Shown: positions 35,930 to 49,190, numbered from the stretch's first letter. The stretch: DNA of 64,000 bases from Membranipora membranacea (GCA_914767715.1 OU612068.1:11906001-11970000), one strand, 5' to 3'. Notes: generated from the sequence alone by a model not told the origin. Numbers and translations are program-made.

Positions 35930-36600
35930 AGATATTGGGGCCTTGGGGCATGCAATGTAGGGTTTCACAATTAAAAATTGGGGTTTGAGGGTGACATTTT
36001 GGGGTTTGTGGACCAACATTTGGGGTTCGAGATTCGAATTTTGAGGTTTAATACTTAAAATTAGGGGGGTGTTGGTCAGGATTTGAGGTTAAAGGCTCAC
36101 ATTGTTGGCTTTAGGAGATAGTTTTTGGGTTTGGGTATCGTAATTTGGGATCCGGGGGTCAGAATTTGGGACTAAAGGGTCAAAATAAGGGGTTTTAGGT
36201 TTCAAATTGTTGGGTTTGAGACTGAAACTTTGGGGTTTGAGACTCAACATTTGGGCGTCATGATCGGGGATTTGAGGCTCACAATATAGGGTTTGAGAGA
36301 CAATTTTGGAGTTGAGGCGACAATTTTGGGGTTTATGACTCAAATTATGGGGTGTGACAGTCCAAAATTTGGGTTTGAGGGTCACATTGTGGTGTTTGTG
36401 GATCAACTTTTGGGGTTTGAATCTCAACATTTTGGGGTTTATACTCAACATTTTGGGTTTCGGGGTCATGATTTTGGGGTTTAACACCCACAATATGGGG
36501 TTTAGGAGAAAAACCTGGGGTTTGGGACTCAAATTTGGCGGTCTTGGCATCAAGATTACGGGTTTGGGGTCTTAAATTAGGACCAGCGGGTCTAAATTAG
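35930..36600 (+). repeat. 21-bp G-rich minisatellite
   Basis: Imperfect tandem units of 21 bases such as 'ttttggggtttatactcaaca', one G-run (TTTGGGGTTT) per unit on the + strand, roughly 30 units. As 21 is a multiple of 3, several frames stay open and give false Pro-Lys-rich or Gly-Phe-rich peptides. Confidence 0.9.
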
Positions 36601-36994
36601 GGCTATAAATAACGTTGCAATATTATGGCTCAGAGTTTCAGAAACAAGGCTTAAGATTGGACGTTCTGGATGTTAGAAACTGTGTGCTATGGGAGCATAT
36701 ATAACACTATATACCCTATCCATCACTGCTTATACTAACTCCCAATATGATTGTGCTACAGCCAAAAATTCAAAATCCTCTAGACTATATACTAGAAAGA
36801 CATCCCAATACCCCCACAGCATCCCCCACACTTCAAGTACCACCAGCACCTACCTTTGGCTTCTACCTGTGCCATCAGCTAATCATACCATTCATTGCAT
36901 TGCTCACTAGTTGTGAAGTTTTAGTATTAATTATTGTTTTGGTTGATTATCTGCATTCCCTGCAGTGCTATTATTAGGTACAACACCTCTATAC

Positions 36995-37043
36995 GACCAC
37001 GACCACCACCATCACCACCACCACCACCACAACCACCATCACC
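36995..37043. repeat. (ACC)n microsatellite
   Basis: Imperfect CCA trinucleotide run directly upstream of a LINE fragment. Confidence 0.85.
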
Positions 37044-37140
37044 CCACACAACCATGCAAAAAGCTATATTCAGACAAATGGAGTTAAGCTAAATATATAC
37101 TAAACCTGACAGTCCTACTCTAAAATAAAATGGTGTAAAA

Positions 37141-37720
37141 ATGGATTTTTGTGTTAATGTTAAATATTTGGGAGTCCTCTTTAATAACAAATTACGTTTT
37201 GAAAATCATGTCAATAATGTTATATCTAAAGCAAATCAGAGGATGTTTGTCATCAGAACTTTCCAGTATCAGAGTACAAAGCCTTTAGGTTGCATGTTAT
37301 ATAAGGTTTTATTGTATCCATTCTCACCTTCTGCCTACCTATTTTGTTCATTAGTATTTATTCACAAGACAAGAAAGCTCTGAGAAAGTTTTTTAATCAG
37401 GGTGACAGACTAGGTCTCAATATTGGGGACCTAGATTATTTCAGATCAAAACAAACAAAGAACTTGGCCCTGCAGATAATACATGATGACAAACATTTAT
37501 TAAACAATTTTCTTGAGAAACTCCCCTCAGGCAGATATTGCAGCCTTAAATACAGAACTGCCTTGGGTAAAGACTCAAACAAAACTTTTATTTTATCCCC
37601 TAAAAGTCAGACTTTACTTTACTCGTTTTTTATATTTCTTGTTGGTATTCCCTACTCATGTAACAGTATAATCACTCAATCTTGCAGCATACCTAGGTTA
37701 GTGACAAAATAAACCGACCA
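37141..37720 (+). mobile_element. LINE ORF2 C-terminal fragment
   Basis: VKYLGVLFNNKLRFENHVNN is the post-RT thumb block (YLGV-x-h-D-x-x-L-x-F-x-x-H). It is followed, in another frame, by KKALRKFFNQGDRLGLNIGD and LLNNFLEKLPSGRYCSLKYR. No RT core is present. Frameshifts and stops make it dead. Confidence 0.75.
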
Positions 37721-37837
37721 ACCATTTCTATAGTTTCAGATAGGAAGACTACAAATTACACTTTTTATAAGTTAATTATTAAAAGATTTTTTCTGAAAGC
37801 CCTCTACGATTATAATATCATGCCATGCTGATTACAT

Positions 37838-38466
37838 GTGTTTCATTTGTTTCATATGGTGGGAGAAAAAGTCAGACCGCTAACCTATGTGCTCACAAAT
37901 CTCAAGCGCTCAGAGTTACCAAAAGATCTCCTTGTGCTATTCTATACAGGCTGCATTAGACCTAAAAAGACATATGGCTGCCCTGCATGGTACCCTATGC
38001 TCAGTTCAACATCGAAATAGCAGCTCTTATTGCTTGAGAAATTGGCGCTCAAAATCATCAGTCCAGCATCAGGTGATTGCCATGACAGAGTATCTTCCTT
38101 TGAACTCACACCACTGGATGACTATATCCACCAGCAATGCAGGAAGTACATAGACAAAATCAAAATGCCTGATCGTCATTGCCTGCACAAGCTGCTACCC
38201 AAACCACAAGCTGAAACTCGACGATCTGCATGGCCGAAGCCCAGGGCGGCCACCAACTGCAGAACCAAATTACGCAAAAACACATTGTTACTGATATGCT
38301 GGCAATGACATCATCTTACATAGAATAGATTTTTACTCTTTGAAAATTATTTTTACTGAACCTTTTAAACACAATCTTTTTTAATACAAGGTGTCACTTT
38401 TTATGTAACAAGACTTTAACACTCTGTGTGCAAATCGATAATCAGAATAAAGATAATAATAATAAC
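37838..38466 (+). mobile_element. Second LINE 3' end, with microsatellite tail
   Basis: LKRSELPKDLLVLFYTGCIR and YGCPAWYPML match the 'h-h-x-F-Y-x-x-x-I-R-P-x-x-E-Y-x-x-P-x-W' block. After a frameshift come LEKLALKIISPASGD and HCLHKLLPK. A short 3' UTR ends in 'ataataataat' (about 38446-38464), a common LINE 3' tail, so the 3' end is probably complete. Confidence 0.75.
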
Positions 38467-40086
38467 TTGCATATATTCAACAATCATACCGTTATTTTTG
38501 GGCCGTTTGTATTAGAAATTTTGGTAGATTTCCAGAATTCAAAGGTGGTCTGAACTCTATCATTTTGGTTTTGCCATTTAGCTTTTTGTTGCGTTTTTCC
38601 AGCAAGTAATGTCAATCCTGAATTTTTTTGAATCATATTATCATAACTAACTCAATTTGTGGTGCCTCAGCTATCAGCTATACTTTGACAGCATGGGTAC
38701 TGCCAGAATAAAGTTACATTCAGAGGTTTTCTGTTAGATGTCAATCAATTGAGAAACAGCTGTACTTTCTACAAATTTGATGACTTAATTTGGGCACATT
38801 GCAATCTCTCCACTTCTAACTCATTTATGCAACATCTAAGATCATGATATAAAAAGAGTACATCTGACAGATTTTTATTAGTACATAACAATTTAATGAT
38901 TTTGCACATTTCAAAAACGAACCTAAAACGGATAATGTTAACAGTTCGTTTACTAGTGGAATCAAATAACATTGAATTATACCTTACAGCAGTTTTGTGT
39001 TACATGCCAATCAAATTGAGGAATAGCATGCACTTCTTTTTTGAATGACTGTCCACTTTCAATCATTATTTGTGCAAAGCCTGTCGTGTGGGAGACTTCT
39101 ACAAAGAAGGAACACTCAAACTATTTTATCAACCAGCTGTAGAAAGGTGTCAAAAAGAGATCATGGATTTAAATGGTTTCACAGTTGTCTGGTAATTTGT
39201 CATCGCCGGTAAGAAATTTTGTTTCTTTGTTCGGCTATGGAACATTTTACTCTTATCATGATTATGATGCAACAAAGTATTCATCACAATTCACAGCATT
39301 AAGACGAATAGAATTTTTGAATTCTTAAAAAAACTGTTAGCTCCATTTGTTGTCTGTTGTTTGTTGTCTGTTGTTGGGATTGCATAATATTGTCTGAGTG
39401 CTTGATGAGATGTTATTACATGTTATTCGTTATGCTCCAAGAAGACTCTTTGATACCAGCATCATATGTTGAAGAAACATGTTTCTATGTATGTGAAGTG
39501 AACAATTCCGTCAAAATGTTTTAACTAAAACATGTATTATAATTGTATTTCGCATGTCCAATTATTTTCATGATAATGTGTTTTATGAGCATGGACTATT
39601 CACACAAGCATGAGGTCATGTTTGAAACAGGAGATTCACAATAAGGTTTTGCTTGATAATATACTCAACATACCCTGATGAAACAAAAATAACAGGGAAA
39701 GTACTGAATAAAAGATAACAGTGTGATTAAAATTTCATATTTTGGTGGTCTTCTACAAAGTCACTCTTTGAACTTATTCTGGTGTAGTGTGTTGTTTTAA
39801 ATTTATCTGGAATTATTCTACAGAAACTATAGATACACCACTTGCACTACCACATACAATCTTCTGGTGATGCTTTTCAATAGGTAGCCCATTTTTGTCC
39901 TACAACCGAAGTGATCATTGTCATTAGTTGCAATAATTAATCCACTGATGCATAAAGAAAGTTTTCATGTTTAAATAAGGTGGAATAAAAAAAAATTGTT
40001 GCTCTCTTTTGCTGGCAATGATACATTCCAAGATGAATATTTATTGATGATGTTTTGCTAACAGAATGATTTATTTTCCACTGCAG
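38467..40086. other. Upstream region of the lectin gene
   Basis: It should include the first exon and promoter of the PAN/fucolectin gene. A TATAAAAA motif at about 38849-38856 (+) could be its TATA box, but no convincing signal-peptide exon was found. Confidence 0.3.
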
Positions 40087-42431
40087 CCTTTTATGCGACA
40101 GTAGAGCCGAAGCAGAGATTCAGTATTGTTGAGTATTCCAGTACCTTCTGCAAGAAGCCAGCACTGAGTCTTACTGAGACCGAAGCTAGAACCTCCATAG
40201 AATGTGGTACTCACTGTAATGCCGCAGATATGTGTGCTGGGTTCAGATTCAATGAAGCATCCCTAACTTGCGAGTTCTATGAAGGATGTTTGGCAGAAGT
40301 GAACATATCTAGGAATTTAGTCAAACAGGACAGAGTCTATGTTCAACTATTCTGTGAAAATGTGGCTTTGGGTAAGTATGCTTCATCTAAATTACTGATG
40401 TAAGAAATTTATTACTCTGTTTACACAAAAGCTATGAGAGTCCTTGAAACCAGAGGAGGGTTGTGAGGTACACTGGGCCCTTAAATGAGGTACATTTTAT
40501 AAATTGATAAATTGAATTATTGCAGCCCAGCCAAAATATTTCAATCTCGTCGAGCCCATATAGTTATATAACAAAAACAATAAAATAATAATAACAAAAA
40601 AGGGGCAGAACCGCCCTAGCTGTTAAACAGCGTAGTATACTAAATAATTTGATTCTCAGGATGAAACAAAGACTTTCGAATGTCAACCATAATGCACTAT
40701 GTCTGTGTTTTACACTGCGTATTTACCCTATGTTTCGTCATCTTTGGCCTGTGCGGGTGGCAGGTGTTTGCTTGATCCCAAGTTCCACCAATTTCCATCA
40801 TTGCACTCAATCTTCAGCATCAGCCTAGACAATTGTAGCCCCAAAGAGATATTACTAAACTGAAAGCTAGCTGTTGGTGGCTTCTGGACTATTGTGAAAT
40901 ATCTGTATTAAACTGTTGCCAACATGTTTATGAGTCAATCTTTTCCATCAAATTGGCAAACTTTTCTGATTCACTGTTTCTGAGAAAGGTCAAACTCAGC
41001 TTGTGTCTCATTAGCAACAACATTCTAATTCCCAGATAAACCAGTCACTGCTCCACTGATGCAGAGAGATGGATATGGAAATATAAGTGTGATAACTGAT
41101 GGACAGTGGATGAATTCTTACATAGGTTACAGTGGTCTAGAGATGTCCGAGGTATACATTTCTTCATTAGAACCCGATGAGATGTGGTTTGAGGTGGATC
41201 TGATTGATGAGTATCTGGTCTGTGCTGTGAATATCTACAGCAGAAGTGGTATGTGTGAGAATATATTGTTGTTCACAGTTTATTCTCCAAATTGAAAAAT
41301 TGAATTTATATTTACTTAGATGCATTCGGTTGTCCTATAAGTCTATTGGCACTATCTAAGTATAAGAATCTGTTTAAATAATGGCAAAGGGTGCCATCTT
41401 CATAAAGGGGAGGAGTAGGGGTTGCGTGCAACATTAACAATTCATTATTTTACTCCATCTTTGAGTTTCTGTGAAGCAGCAAATAAAAGTATTGCGTTTT
41501 TTCAATGATACGGAAAACATTAATTTTGGCTCACTTTTTCATGCCCATGCATATGCCTATGCCTATTTCAAAAGCCTCCAATTAAATGTTTTTTAAGTTG
41601 TCACATATATCTAATGAATTACGATTGAAAGCAGTTCAAAATATTTAAAATATAAAACATCACCTATGACTATTTTTCGTAGATTACTACCCTTACTTAT
41701 CCTCATGACATATTATTACAACTTGTTAATAATAATAAAATTATTAATTTATTTGCTGATTAAGTCATAAATGACATATAAGAGCACGCATAAAACAGAT
41801 ATCGTAATTCATCAGGAGAATTTGGTAAAGATTTTGTCATCAAGTAGGGCAGTTTCATTAAATGACTGATGGTCTGATGGAATTGTGAGTTCATTTGGCA
41901 AAACAAATATCAAAAAATTCAAAATTGTGGAAAATTGAATTTCAGTTTTTTTAAATACATTAGCAAGGATCATAGTGAATCATAGTGGTCAGGGGGAGGC
42001 AACAAATCACTATGGTCCACTAAGATTTAAATTTTTGGACTTTGCCCCAGTTTTACTGTAATTAGGTTCACAGGCTGTTTTATTTCATACGCACTAATGA
42101 CTTTTCAGCCAGGGATCTTTCAAATTTTTTTTAAAGAAATGCTCGGATAAAATAAAGCAAGCTTAGTAAGAGCATACTTAATTTGTTTACCTGACTCTTT
42201 GAAGGTTCCAGCAGAGGAGAGATGAGAATATCTGTGTATAGTGAGGATGGTGTTAATGTACCTTCTGCTGATAGAGAATGCGGATACCATCCAGGAGAGC
42301 TTGCCTTCCCTTGGCAGCTTATTGAATGTCACACTCCTCTAAGAGGTCAATATGTGAGAGCAGATTTGCTCTGGGTAGCGGCTAATAACGTTAGACTTGC
42401 ACTTTATGAGTTCCTCATTTATGGCTACTAA
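40087..42431 (+). CDS. PAN/apple-like plus fucolectin (F-type/discoidin-like) lectin gene, 3' exons
   Basis: Three exons: 40087-40371, 41036-41248 and 42205-42431 (stop TAA 42429-42431), all joined in phase 1. Exon 1 carries a PAN/apple-like module (TSIECGTHCNAADMCAGFRF...TCEFYEGC). Exons 2-3 form a galactose-binding-like jelly roll of fucolectin or F5/8-C type: DGQWMN start, WFEVDLIDEYLVCAVNIYSR, then MRISVYSEDG, ECGY, IECHTPLRGQYVRADL and the closing LALYEFLIYGY. In this family the domain binds fucose or other glycans and the protein is secreted. The N-terminal exon with signal peptide is not identified, so the start is missing. No breaks are seen. Confidence 0.75.
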
Positions 42432-44015
42432 ATTGCATTAAATTGCAAATTACATCTCAGACATGCCCTGAAATGTGTGCTCTATGAATACTATACCACT
42501 AAAAGATATAATGGATACAGGATAAATGATAAAAGATACAATGGTTGAATAATGTATGAAATATCCCAGCCCATTTACATATCTGGTTTTTGTAGTTTTG
42601 ACAGTATCGTTAATATGGTTTACATCCAAGATTAGATATAGTTAATGTATAGTTACGGCTGAATTAAAGTTCAGGGATCATAATAATATCATAACTCATC
42701 AAACAAGTATCTGTGTGAGATATTCAGAAGATCAATATTTTAATGATGAAATGTAATATGATTTAATGTAATTGTTCTACGTTTAACCCCGCTGTTGACA
42801 AATTTATCTCTGAAAGAAATGATGCTCGAAGCGAAGTGAAAGCGGAGTTTTATCTGATAATACTGTCAATATTTACCCTCCATTACTTTAACACTGCATA
42901 ATTAAAGAAAACTTTATGTAAATCCCAATGTTTTTGAAGACCTTGTGACGTTTTAAATTTACCTCATCAGTACACTAATATTCAATAATTTGGAAACAGT
43001 TGTAATGCAACTTGATGATAAAGCAGTTTAACTATTCTGTTTTAAGTAATATATTTCTGCATATTATTATAGCATATAGCATATAGCATCTCCTTTAATC
43101 GAAAAAACTAAAGCGTGCCAAAAGGACTGCTCACAAAAATGGTAACCCTGTTTGGAAATTCCTAGCAAAGCAACTGACCAATAGTGCTGATATGTGGCGT
43201 CCTTATTAATTGCCAACTGACTTGTGGGTAATTACTTTATTTAGAAGACGTAACCTATAAAAAATACTGACAATGTAACGATGGAACAGGACAAGACGAA
43301 ACGATTTAACATGTGGTATGCAATGAAGCTTAACATAAAATTAAATCATCAGAATTACAAACAAGACAAAAAACAATAAACAAAGTACACGAATTACAAA
43401 ATGAACTTAAGCTCTTACAATTATTGATAGGAGAGGAAGTTGAATTAACCAACTGTTGTTGAGAACATAACTCCTCCAAGCTAATAATTAACACCGTTAA
43501 AAAGGGTATATATGGTCTTATATAACGTTTGTTTGCATGATAATAATGAATATGGAACCTTGACATAATAATATGCGCTCAAAATTAAGTTACAGAAATC
43601 TCCACAAACAGTTTGCTACATATTAGGAACGCATCAGATTAAAATTAATCTTTTAAAAAATTAAACTTACATGGTGTAGGGTTCTAAAACATTTCTTGGA
43701 GCGTGTTGAAAACATGAGTAAATTTACTGGCGGCCAGAGAAAAACCTTCCTCTTGCTGAGCTGCCGTGTGTAACAATGCTGGCTGATGGTTAAAACAAAT
43801 GGGTCATAAAAATAGCTATATAACTTGGAACAATAAGAAAGCGCAAACAGCACAGAAATAGCTGGCTGCTATAGCTATGTTCATACCAAAATTATTGGTT
43901 ATAATGAAGACATTTAATAATAAATGCTAATTACCTTAATAACAGGTCTTTTCAATTTCTTCTTGCACCAAAAAAAATATTCATAAATAAAAATGTCCAT
44001 CCCAAAACAAATACC
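42432..44015. other. Intergenic, no gene seen
   Basis: No supported exon; AT-rich. Confidence 0.45.
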
Positions 44016-45656
44016 ATGCATGGTACAAGAACCTGGTGGAACAACATTCAACAGTTAACTGGAGAGAGCCATAGGACAAATCACTCTGGTCACATATTTA
44101 TTGAGGATTCATGGCTATCAGCTGTTGACTTCCCAACCAAGCTGAATGATTACTACCTGCAAGGACATAACGAGGTGGTTTTCCCGGAAAATCCAGCTAC
44201 GGGAAATCCCTATCAAGTTACTGAACTGGAGGTATTCCAATTAGGCCTACTTGACAACATAGACACGCAAAAAGCCACTTCATCGCTTGACTTCCCAAGC
44301 TGGCTAACGAAGAACAATAGCCATATCATGAGCAAGCCAATCACAAATATCATCAATACCATACTCGCTAATGGATACTTCCCATGTCTTTGGAAGAAAG
44401 CTGAGGTGACTCCGATACCCAAAGTAAAACACCAACCAAATTCAAAGACATGCGACCTATTAGCCTCTTGTTCCACCTGGGAAAAACCACTGAGCGTCTC
44501 ATCGCAAAACAACTACGAGCTCAATTACCAACTACTACTCATCAATACGCATACACCCCTAACATTGGTACAACAGATGCATCGGTGAAATTTACATCTG
44601 ATATCATAGACAAATTGAATGACAAAGAATGTCTTGGTGTAAGATCACTTATGTTGGAATTTTCCAAGGCATTCGACCGTATGCAGCCGAATATCGCTCT
44701 CACCAAACTCATTGACATGAACATCAATTCTGTAACTATCAAACTAGTCGAAAGATTTCTTTCAAATAGATCTCAGTGTGTTAGGTATGGGAACCACACA
44801 TCAGCGTATCAGTCCTGTCACATAGGCGTGCCACAAGGAACAATATTAGGTCCAGTATTATGGAACATCTATATCAATGACCTAACTCCTGAAGCGCCAC
44901 ACATAAAACCCTCTATCACACGATAATGAAAGCTAATGCTAATATTACTGACATAACGTTGAGAACAGCCAGTATACTGAAGCTCCATGAAAACCAACTC
45001 CAGAATGCAGCTGATCAAGCATCACTATGGTGCAAGAAAAATAGCATGCTTCTGAATGCCGCTAAATCCCAGTCGATAATCTTCACGCTGCAGAAAACAA
45101 TCAACATCAACCCAATCAAATTTAACGACTCAGCAGTCAGTAACAGGGTGAAGCTGTTGGGTGTGACATTCGATCGTCATCTGAAGTTTTCTGTGCATGT
45201 CTCAACGAATCGAAAAGTGCTTACCAAAATTTCACGCAATGTGCCAACTGCGGAAAGCAGGGGTCAGTAATCGCCACATAACCTTCTTCTACCAGACCCG
45301 CATACTGCCGCATATAACATGCGCTGCACAATGCTGGTTTCCGCAACTAGGGAAAGGTGATATAGAGAGACTCGAGAACTACCAACGCCACTGTCTCCTG
45401 TTTATCTACCCAGACCTCGAGCACACCGAAAATCGCCTTCAAGAAACCGGGAGCCTTTTCCAGCAGTTTTCCTAGTTTTATTTGTAATTTTTGATTGTGT
45501 ACCGGTACCTGACAGACTACATTTTTTCTATTTACAATGAATAATTATGCGCTCATTCAAACAACTCTTTTTTAGTACTGTATCATTGTGAGCGCTGTCT
45601 TATTTACCTTACCGTATTGACAGGCATTAAAGTCTATACAAACAAACAAACCTCAA
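44016..45656 (+). mobile_element. LINE, RT region without its catalytic motif
   Basis: The frame from 44016 gives the linker WWNNIQQLTG and ATSSLDFPSWLTKN. After a shift near 44450 come DMRPISLLFHLGKTTERLIA, LMLEFSKAFDRMQPN and IGVPQGTILGPVLWNIYIND (to about 44880). The segment that should carry Y/F-A-D-D is missing between PHIKPSI and KANANITD. The C-terminal part (FTLQKTININ, KLLGVTFDRHLKF) runs to about 45475. The 3' UTR ends in (CAAA)n near 45642-45655. Confidence 0.85.
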
Positions 45657-45979
45657 TATTCAAATGGAAGTGTTCAATTCAAAGATATAACTGATCTATA
45701 GTGAACTCTGCTTGAATTCGCACGACCAGGCTTCAAACTTTTAAAAACAAAGGTTAAAAGGCAGTCAAGGTCAGTCACTTAACAAGAAAAAAACTAGATA
45801 TGTTTTAAATTATCTACTTGTTCCATCTCACCTCAAAATTTCCCTGCCAACCTAAATGATGCAAGTACCCGTTATACCCGGCATGACATATCATAGCATA
45901 TTCACTCCACTATAGCATTGAAAATCTTTGGAAAGCTATTTCATGTCACACCATGTCACATCTATATTATAACTCACTG

Positions 45980-46040
45980 AGCTCGAGCCAAACTTCGCCC
46001 GAGACAAACTGAGCCTGAGCCAAACTTAGCCCGAGCCAAA
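45980..46040 (+). repeat. Short tandem repeat of about 16 bp (gagccaaacttagccc)
   Basis: Three to four imperfect units directly visible, upstream of a LINE fragment. Confidence 0.55.
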
Positions 46041-46113
46041 TATAATACTTGGTCCAATGTAATGAAACTCAGTCCCAATTAGTAAAATTTGGCCCCAAAT
46101 TCAAAACTCATAT

Positions 46114-46930
46114 TTGGCCCGGGCTAAGTTGCTAGTGCTAGATTTTTCTAAAGCATTCGACAAAATACGTCCAGATCTCGCTGTCAAGAAACTTTTAAAA
46201 CTGAAAAGAGATGGATATCGTGTAGCTCTTGTTCAGGACTTTCTCTCTAACAGAGAACAATGTGTCAGGTTTCGCAATAAAAAATCCATCTCCAGTCCAA
46301 TAAATATAGGTGTCCCCAAGGGACAGGACTAGGTCCTCTACACTGGAATGCATTTATCGATGACTTGTCACCACCAACACAACATCTTAAGTACGCCGAT
46401 GACGCAGCTTTATACCATCCGCTATCAAAATCTTACTGTCTCATGACTGACTCTACTGCTCGTCGGGCAACTGTGAGCATCAACGACAACCACCTTCAAA
46501 GAGCACTCGATTACACCTCTCAGTACTGCACTGATAACTTTCTGCTGTTGAATGTGAACAAAACTCTCTCCATAAACTTCACTTTACAAAAAACACTCAC
46601 CATTGACACCTATAACATCAATCACTCTGAAATACTCTACACCCCAAATGTGAGGCTCCTTGGTGCGATATTTGATGAGCACCTGAAGTTTCACTCCCAT
46701 GTAGACCATATCATCAACAAAACAAATATAAAGCTATAAAGCTAAGAAAAGCTGGTGTGAGATCTCATTCACTGATTTTATCTTACAAAGCTAGAATATT
46801 AACGGTTTTATCATATGCAGCCCCGTGCTGGTTCCCACACACCTCCCAAAATGAAAAGGGAAAACTGGAGAGATTTTAAAAGCTCTGCACCAGAATTATG
46901 ATTCCATAAGAGGAAGAGAGACTTTCATTA
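46114..46930 (+). mobile_element. LINE fragment with intact YADD motif, related to the 44-kb element
   Basis: LLVLDFSKAFDKIRPDLAVK, NIGVPKGQD and, one frame on, LKYADDAALYHPL and RALDYTSQYCTDNFLLLNVN, then NVRLLGAIFDEHLKFHSH. The shared 'FTLQKT' and 'LLG-x-x-F-D-x-H-L-K-F' blocks place it in the same family as the element at 44016-45656. Frameshifts near 46325 and 46740 make it inactive. Confidence 0.85.
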
Positions 46931-47214
46931 CTAAAGCTCAAAGAGCTAAATATACTTCTTGATATTCTTTTGTTTTAGATATATTGCAAAGGTTAAGGAA
47001 TACAAAAAAATCATCCGTGCAAAATATTTTTGGAAGCCAGAGATCACCCTTACATAAATAGGACAGCGTTTATAGACATGATATTTTTCATAAATACACC
47101 TGACTGCTTTGTTTTTTTATTTATTTATGCATGCATGGTCATTGACTTTGATCGGCAGTAATAAAGTATATATATCTATGATTTTAGCATAGCGAGGGGG
47201 TAATTTTTATATTA

Positions 47215-47610
47215 TATCTCTATTTTATGTTCTGACTCACCATAATGTTAGCATTCCAGGCTGGGCTACCATCTTACTGGAGCTCCATCGACTGTGTGAA
47301 AGTGAGTAAAACTCTCATACCTTCACTATGAACGGTCAGTTGAAATAGGCTTGACTTATGAAAGTAAGTAGCACACCAATCCTTCTAAACCAAACTGACA
47401 AAGATGTGGAAATTGTTGAGCACAAAATTATTGTGTGGTGGAATAAAAGAAGCATTGATGAATATTCAAACTCTCGCATTAACAAAAACTTGAAAAGTTG
47501 GTACAGCCTAAAATGACTGCGATTTTGACTTTCCTGAGGTAAGTGTTACAGTTTTTCACAACCTTTGAGTATTTCATATTGTCAATTCAACAATATGACA
47601 GGGAGAGACA
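47215..47610 (+). repeat. Dispersed repeat, copy 2 (partner at 2030-2480)
   Basis: Homologous to the block upstream of the first LINE RT, with more indels. No RT follows here. Confidence 0.75.
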
Positions 47611-48365
47611 GCTATGACTCTTTCATAAATCAAAGATGTATTAGAGTCAGAAGACAGGTTTTGGGGATGATGACAGTGTAGATTTATTTAGATGTTATTA
47701 TAATCAACTAATCTTGAATCCCGAATCTTTTGATGTAACATTCTGAAACTAAAGAACATAAATAAAATATCTAATGAAAATGAATAAAATCATTCTCAAG
47801 ACAAATAATCAAAATAAAAGGAAATGGGAGGCACACAAATATTTTTTTGTATTTTTGTATTAGAGGTGTGCTGTAACCATAAAGAGCTAACTTGTCAAAG
47901 TAAAAAATATCAAAAACAAAACATGATGAATAGTAACTAAGTGTCCGATCAAATACTACTTATGAGCCTAGAAGGGAGAGAGAGAGAGAGGGGAGGTGAG
48001 TCATGCGACAGGTAGTACTGGGTTACATGGTTACCAGTAGCAGGTAGACCTGACCTGACACTAGATTACAGTCTCCTGGTTTGGAGATTGATAGTTTAAA
48101 TTTCTCGTAACTCATTATTGAAATGTACAGTACCCCATTTTTTCAAATTTCCCAATTACAGATTACATAATTTTAAGGTTTTGTTGAAAAAAAATTAATT
48201 GAAAGTTACTCCGCTTGAGGCCAACAAACAAAACTTTTGCAAGGCATAAGGCTGCCTATAGTTTTAACATTATTCATGTTTAGATAGACTCCCTAAATGG
48301 CTTTACTGTTTCGGCCAGCACTGTACCGGATGAAACGTCATGGTAAAGGTGATGTAGTAATTATT

Positions 48366-48430
48366 GTTGTTAAATGGTTGAAGTTATTGTTGAAGTAGAT
48401 GGTTGAGGTAATTGTTCAAGTTAATGGCAA
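48366..48430 (+). repeat. Imperfect minisatellite, units of about 18-21 bp
   Basis: Repeated 'atggttgaagttattgttga'-like units, degenerate. Confidence 0.5.
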
Positions 48431-48440
48431 AATTCTTGAG

Positions 48441-49190
48441 GATGTTGCCTGGCTGAGGCCGGCCAACGATGTTTGGCATATCAATGTTGCAACGTTGTAG
48501 GATCTTATCAGATATATACCCAAATTGATCCAGTGGCATGGAAGCATGGACAGTTGGGGGTTGAAAGGAACTGGGAGAGGTTAGCTGCAAACATAACTTT
48601 TGTTATTGGTGAACCCTATCTGACAGTTCTCCATTGTGGTCCATACCGGTTCTCAATCTGGGTACCCATGGTCAAAGAAACCGCTGAACACGCAATCTGG
48701 TTGTTCACACGGATATTTTTTAGAGACAGGCCACCAAAGGAGCTGTTGTGTGATTTAAAAATGGGAAAATGAAGAGCTTCATGGACAGTTGGGGTGTATC
48801 CCAGGTGATTTGCTGTGTAAATAGACAAGCTGGATATGGTATAGTTGAGAAAAATCATCGAATTATCAAGTGGATGGTAGCGCAATCAGGTAAATGCGCT
48901 GAGGAAATGGTGTATTATAACAATAACATCCTGAACAAGAACAGTGTTGTGTCTGCTGCTGATCTGTACGGTTGTGCGACCAGGTTACCAGGTTGGTGAA
49001 CCAGGAGACCTGAGACTGAGAACCCAGCAGACTCATACTAATCCCTAGCGGGCCGGGGATAGAGTTTATGTTAAGCCAGGGAAGGTCCGATATAACACAA
49101 GTGTGGAGATAGAAGATATTTCACACAATACTGTGTACTTGTTCTTAGCTGGTCACAGTATTTTGTGTTTAACTAATTTTACACCATACC
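48441..49190 (+). mobile_element. LTR-retrotransposon integrase remnant
   Basis: RNWERLAANITFVIGEPYLT...LHCGPYRFSIWVPM corresponds to the first catalytic region of retroviral-type integrases (D/N-x-T-x-h...D-x-x-S), here with Asn for the first catalytic Asp and H for the second. LFTRIFFRDRPPKELLCDLK follows and, after a frame change, QAGYGIVEKNHRIIKWMVAQ, which holds the conserved G-x-x-E-x-x-H-x block. RVYVKPGKVRYNTSV near 49063 resembles the end of a pol region. Stops, frameshifts and substituted catalytic residues make it inactive. Best fit is Ty3/gypsy-like; BEL-type is possible. Confidence 0.7.

Noticed and set aside
36089-36575. 154-residue Pro-Lys-rich frame (minus) and Gly-Phe-rich frames (plus)
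   Set aside because: Products of the 21-bp minisatellite, whose period is a multiple of three. No splice sites or start context.
35930-36600. CRISPR array or interstitial telomere array
   Set aside because: Units are contiguous with no spacers, and the 21-bp period and unit variation do not match a perfect telomeric hexamer.
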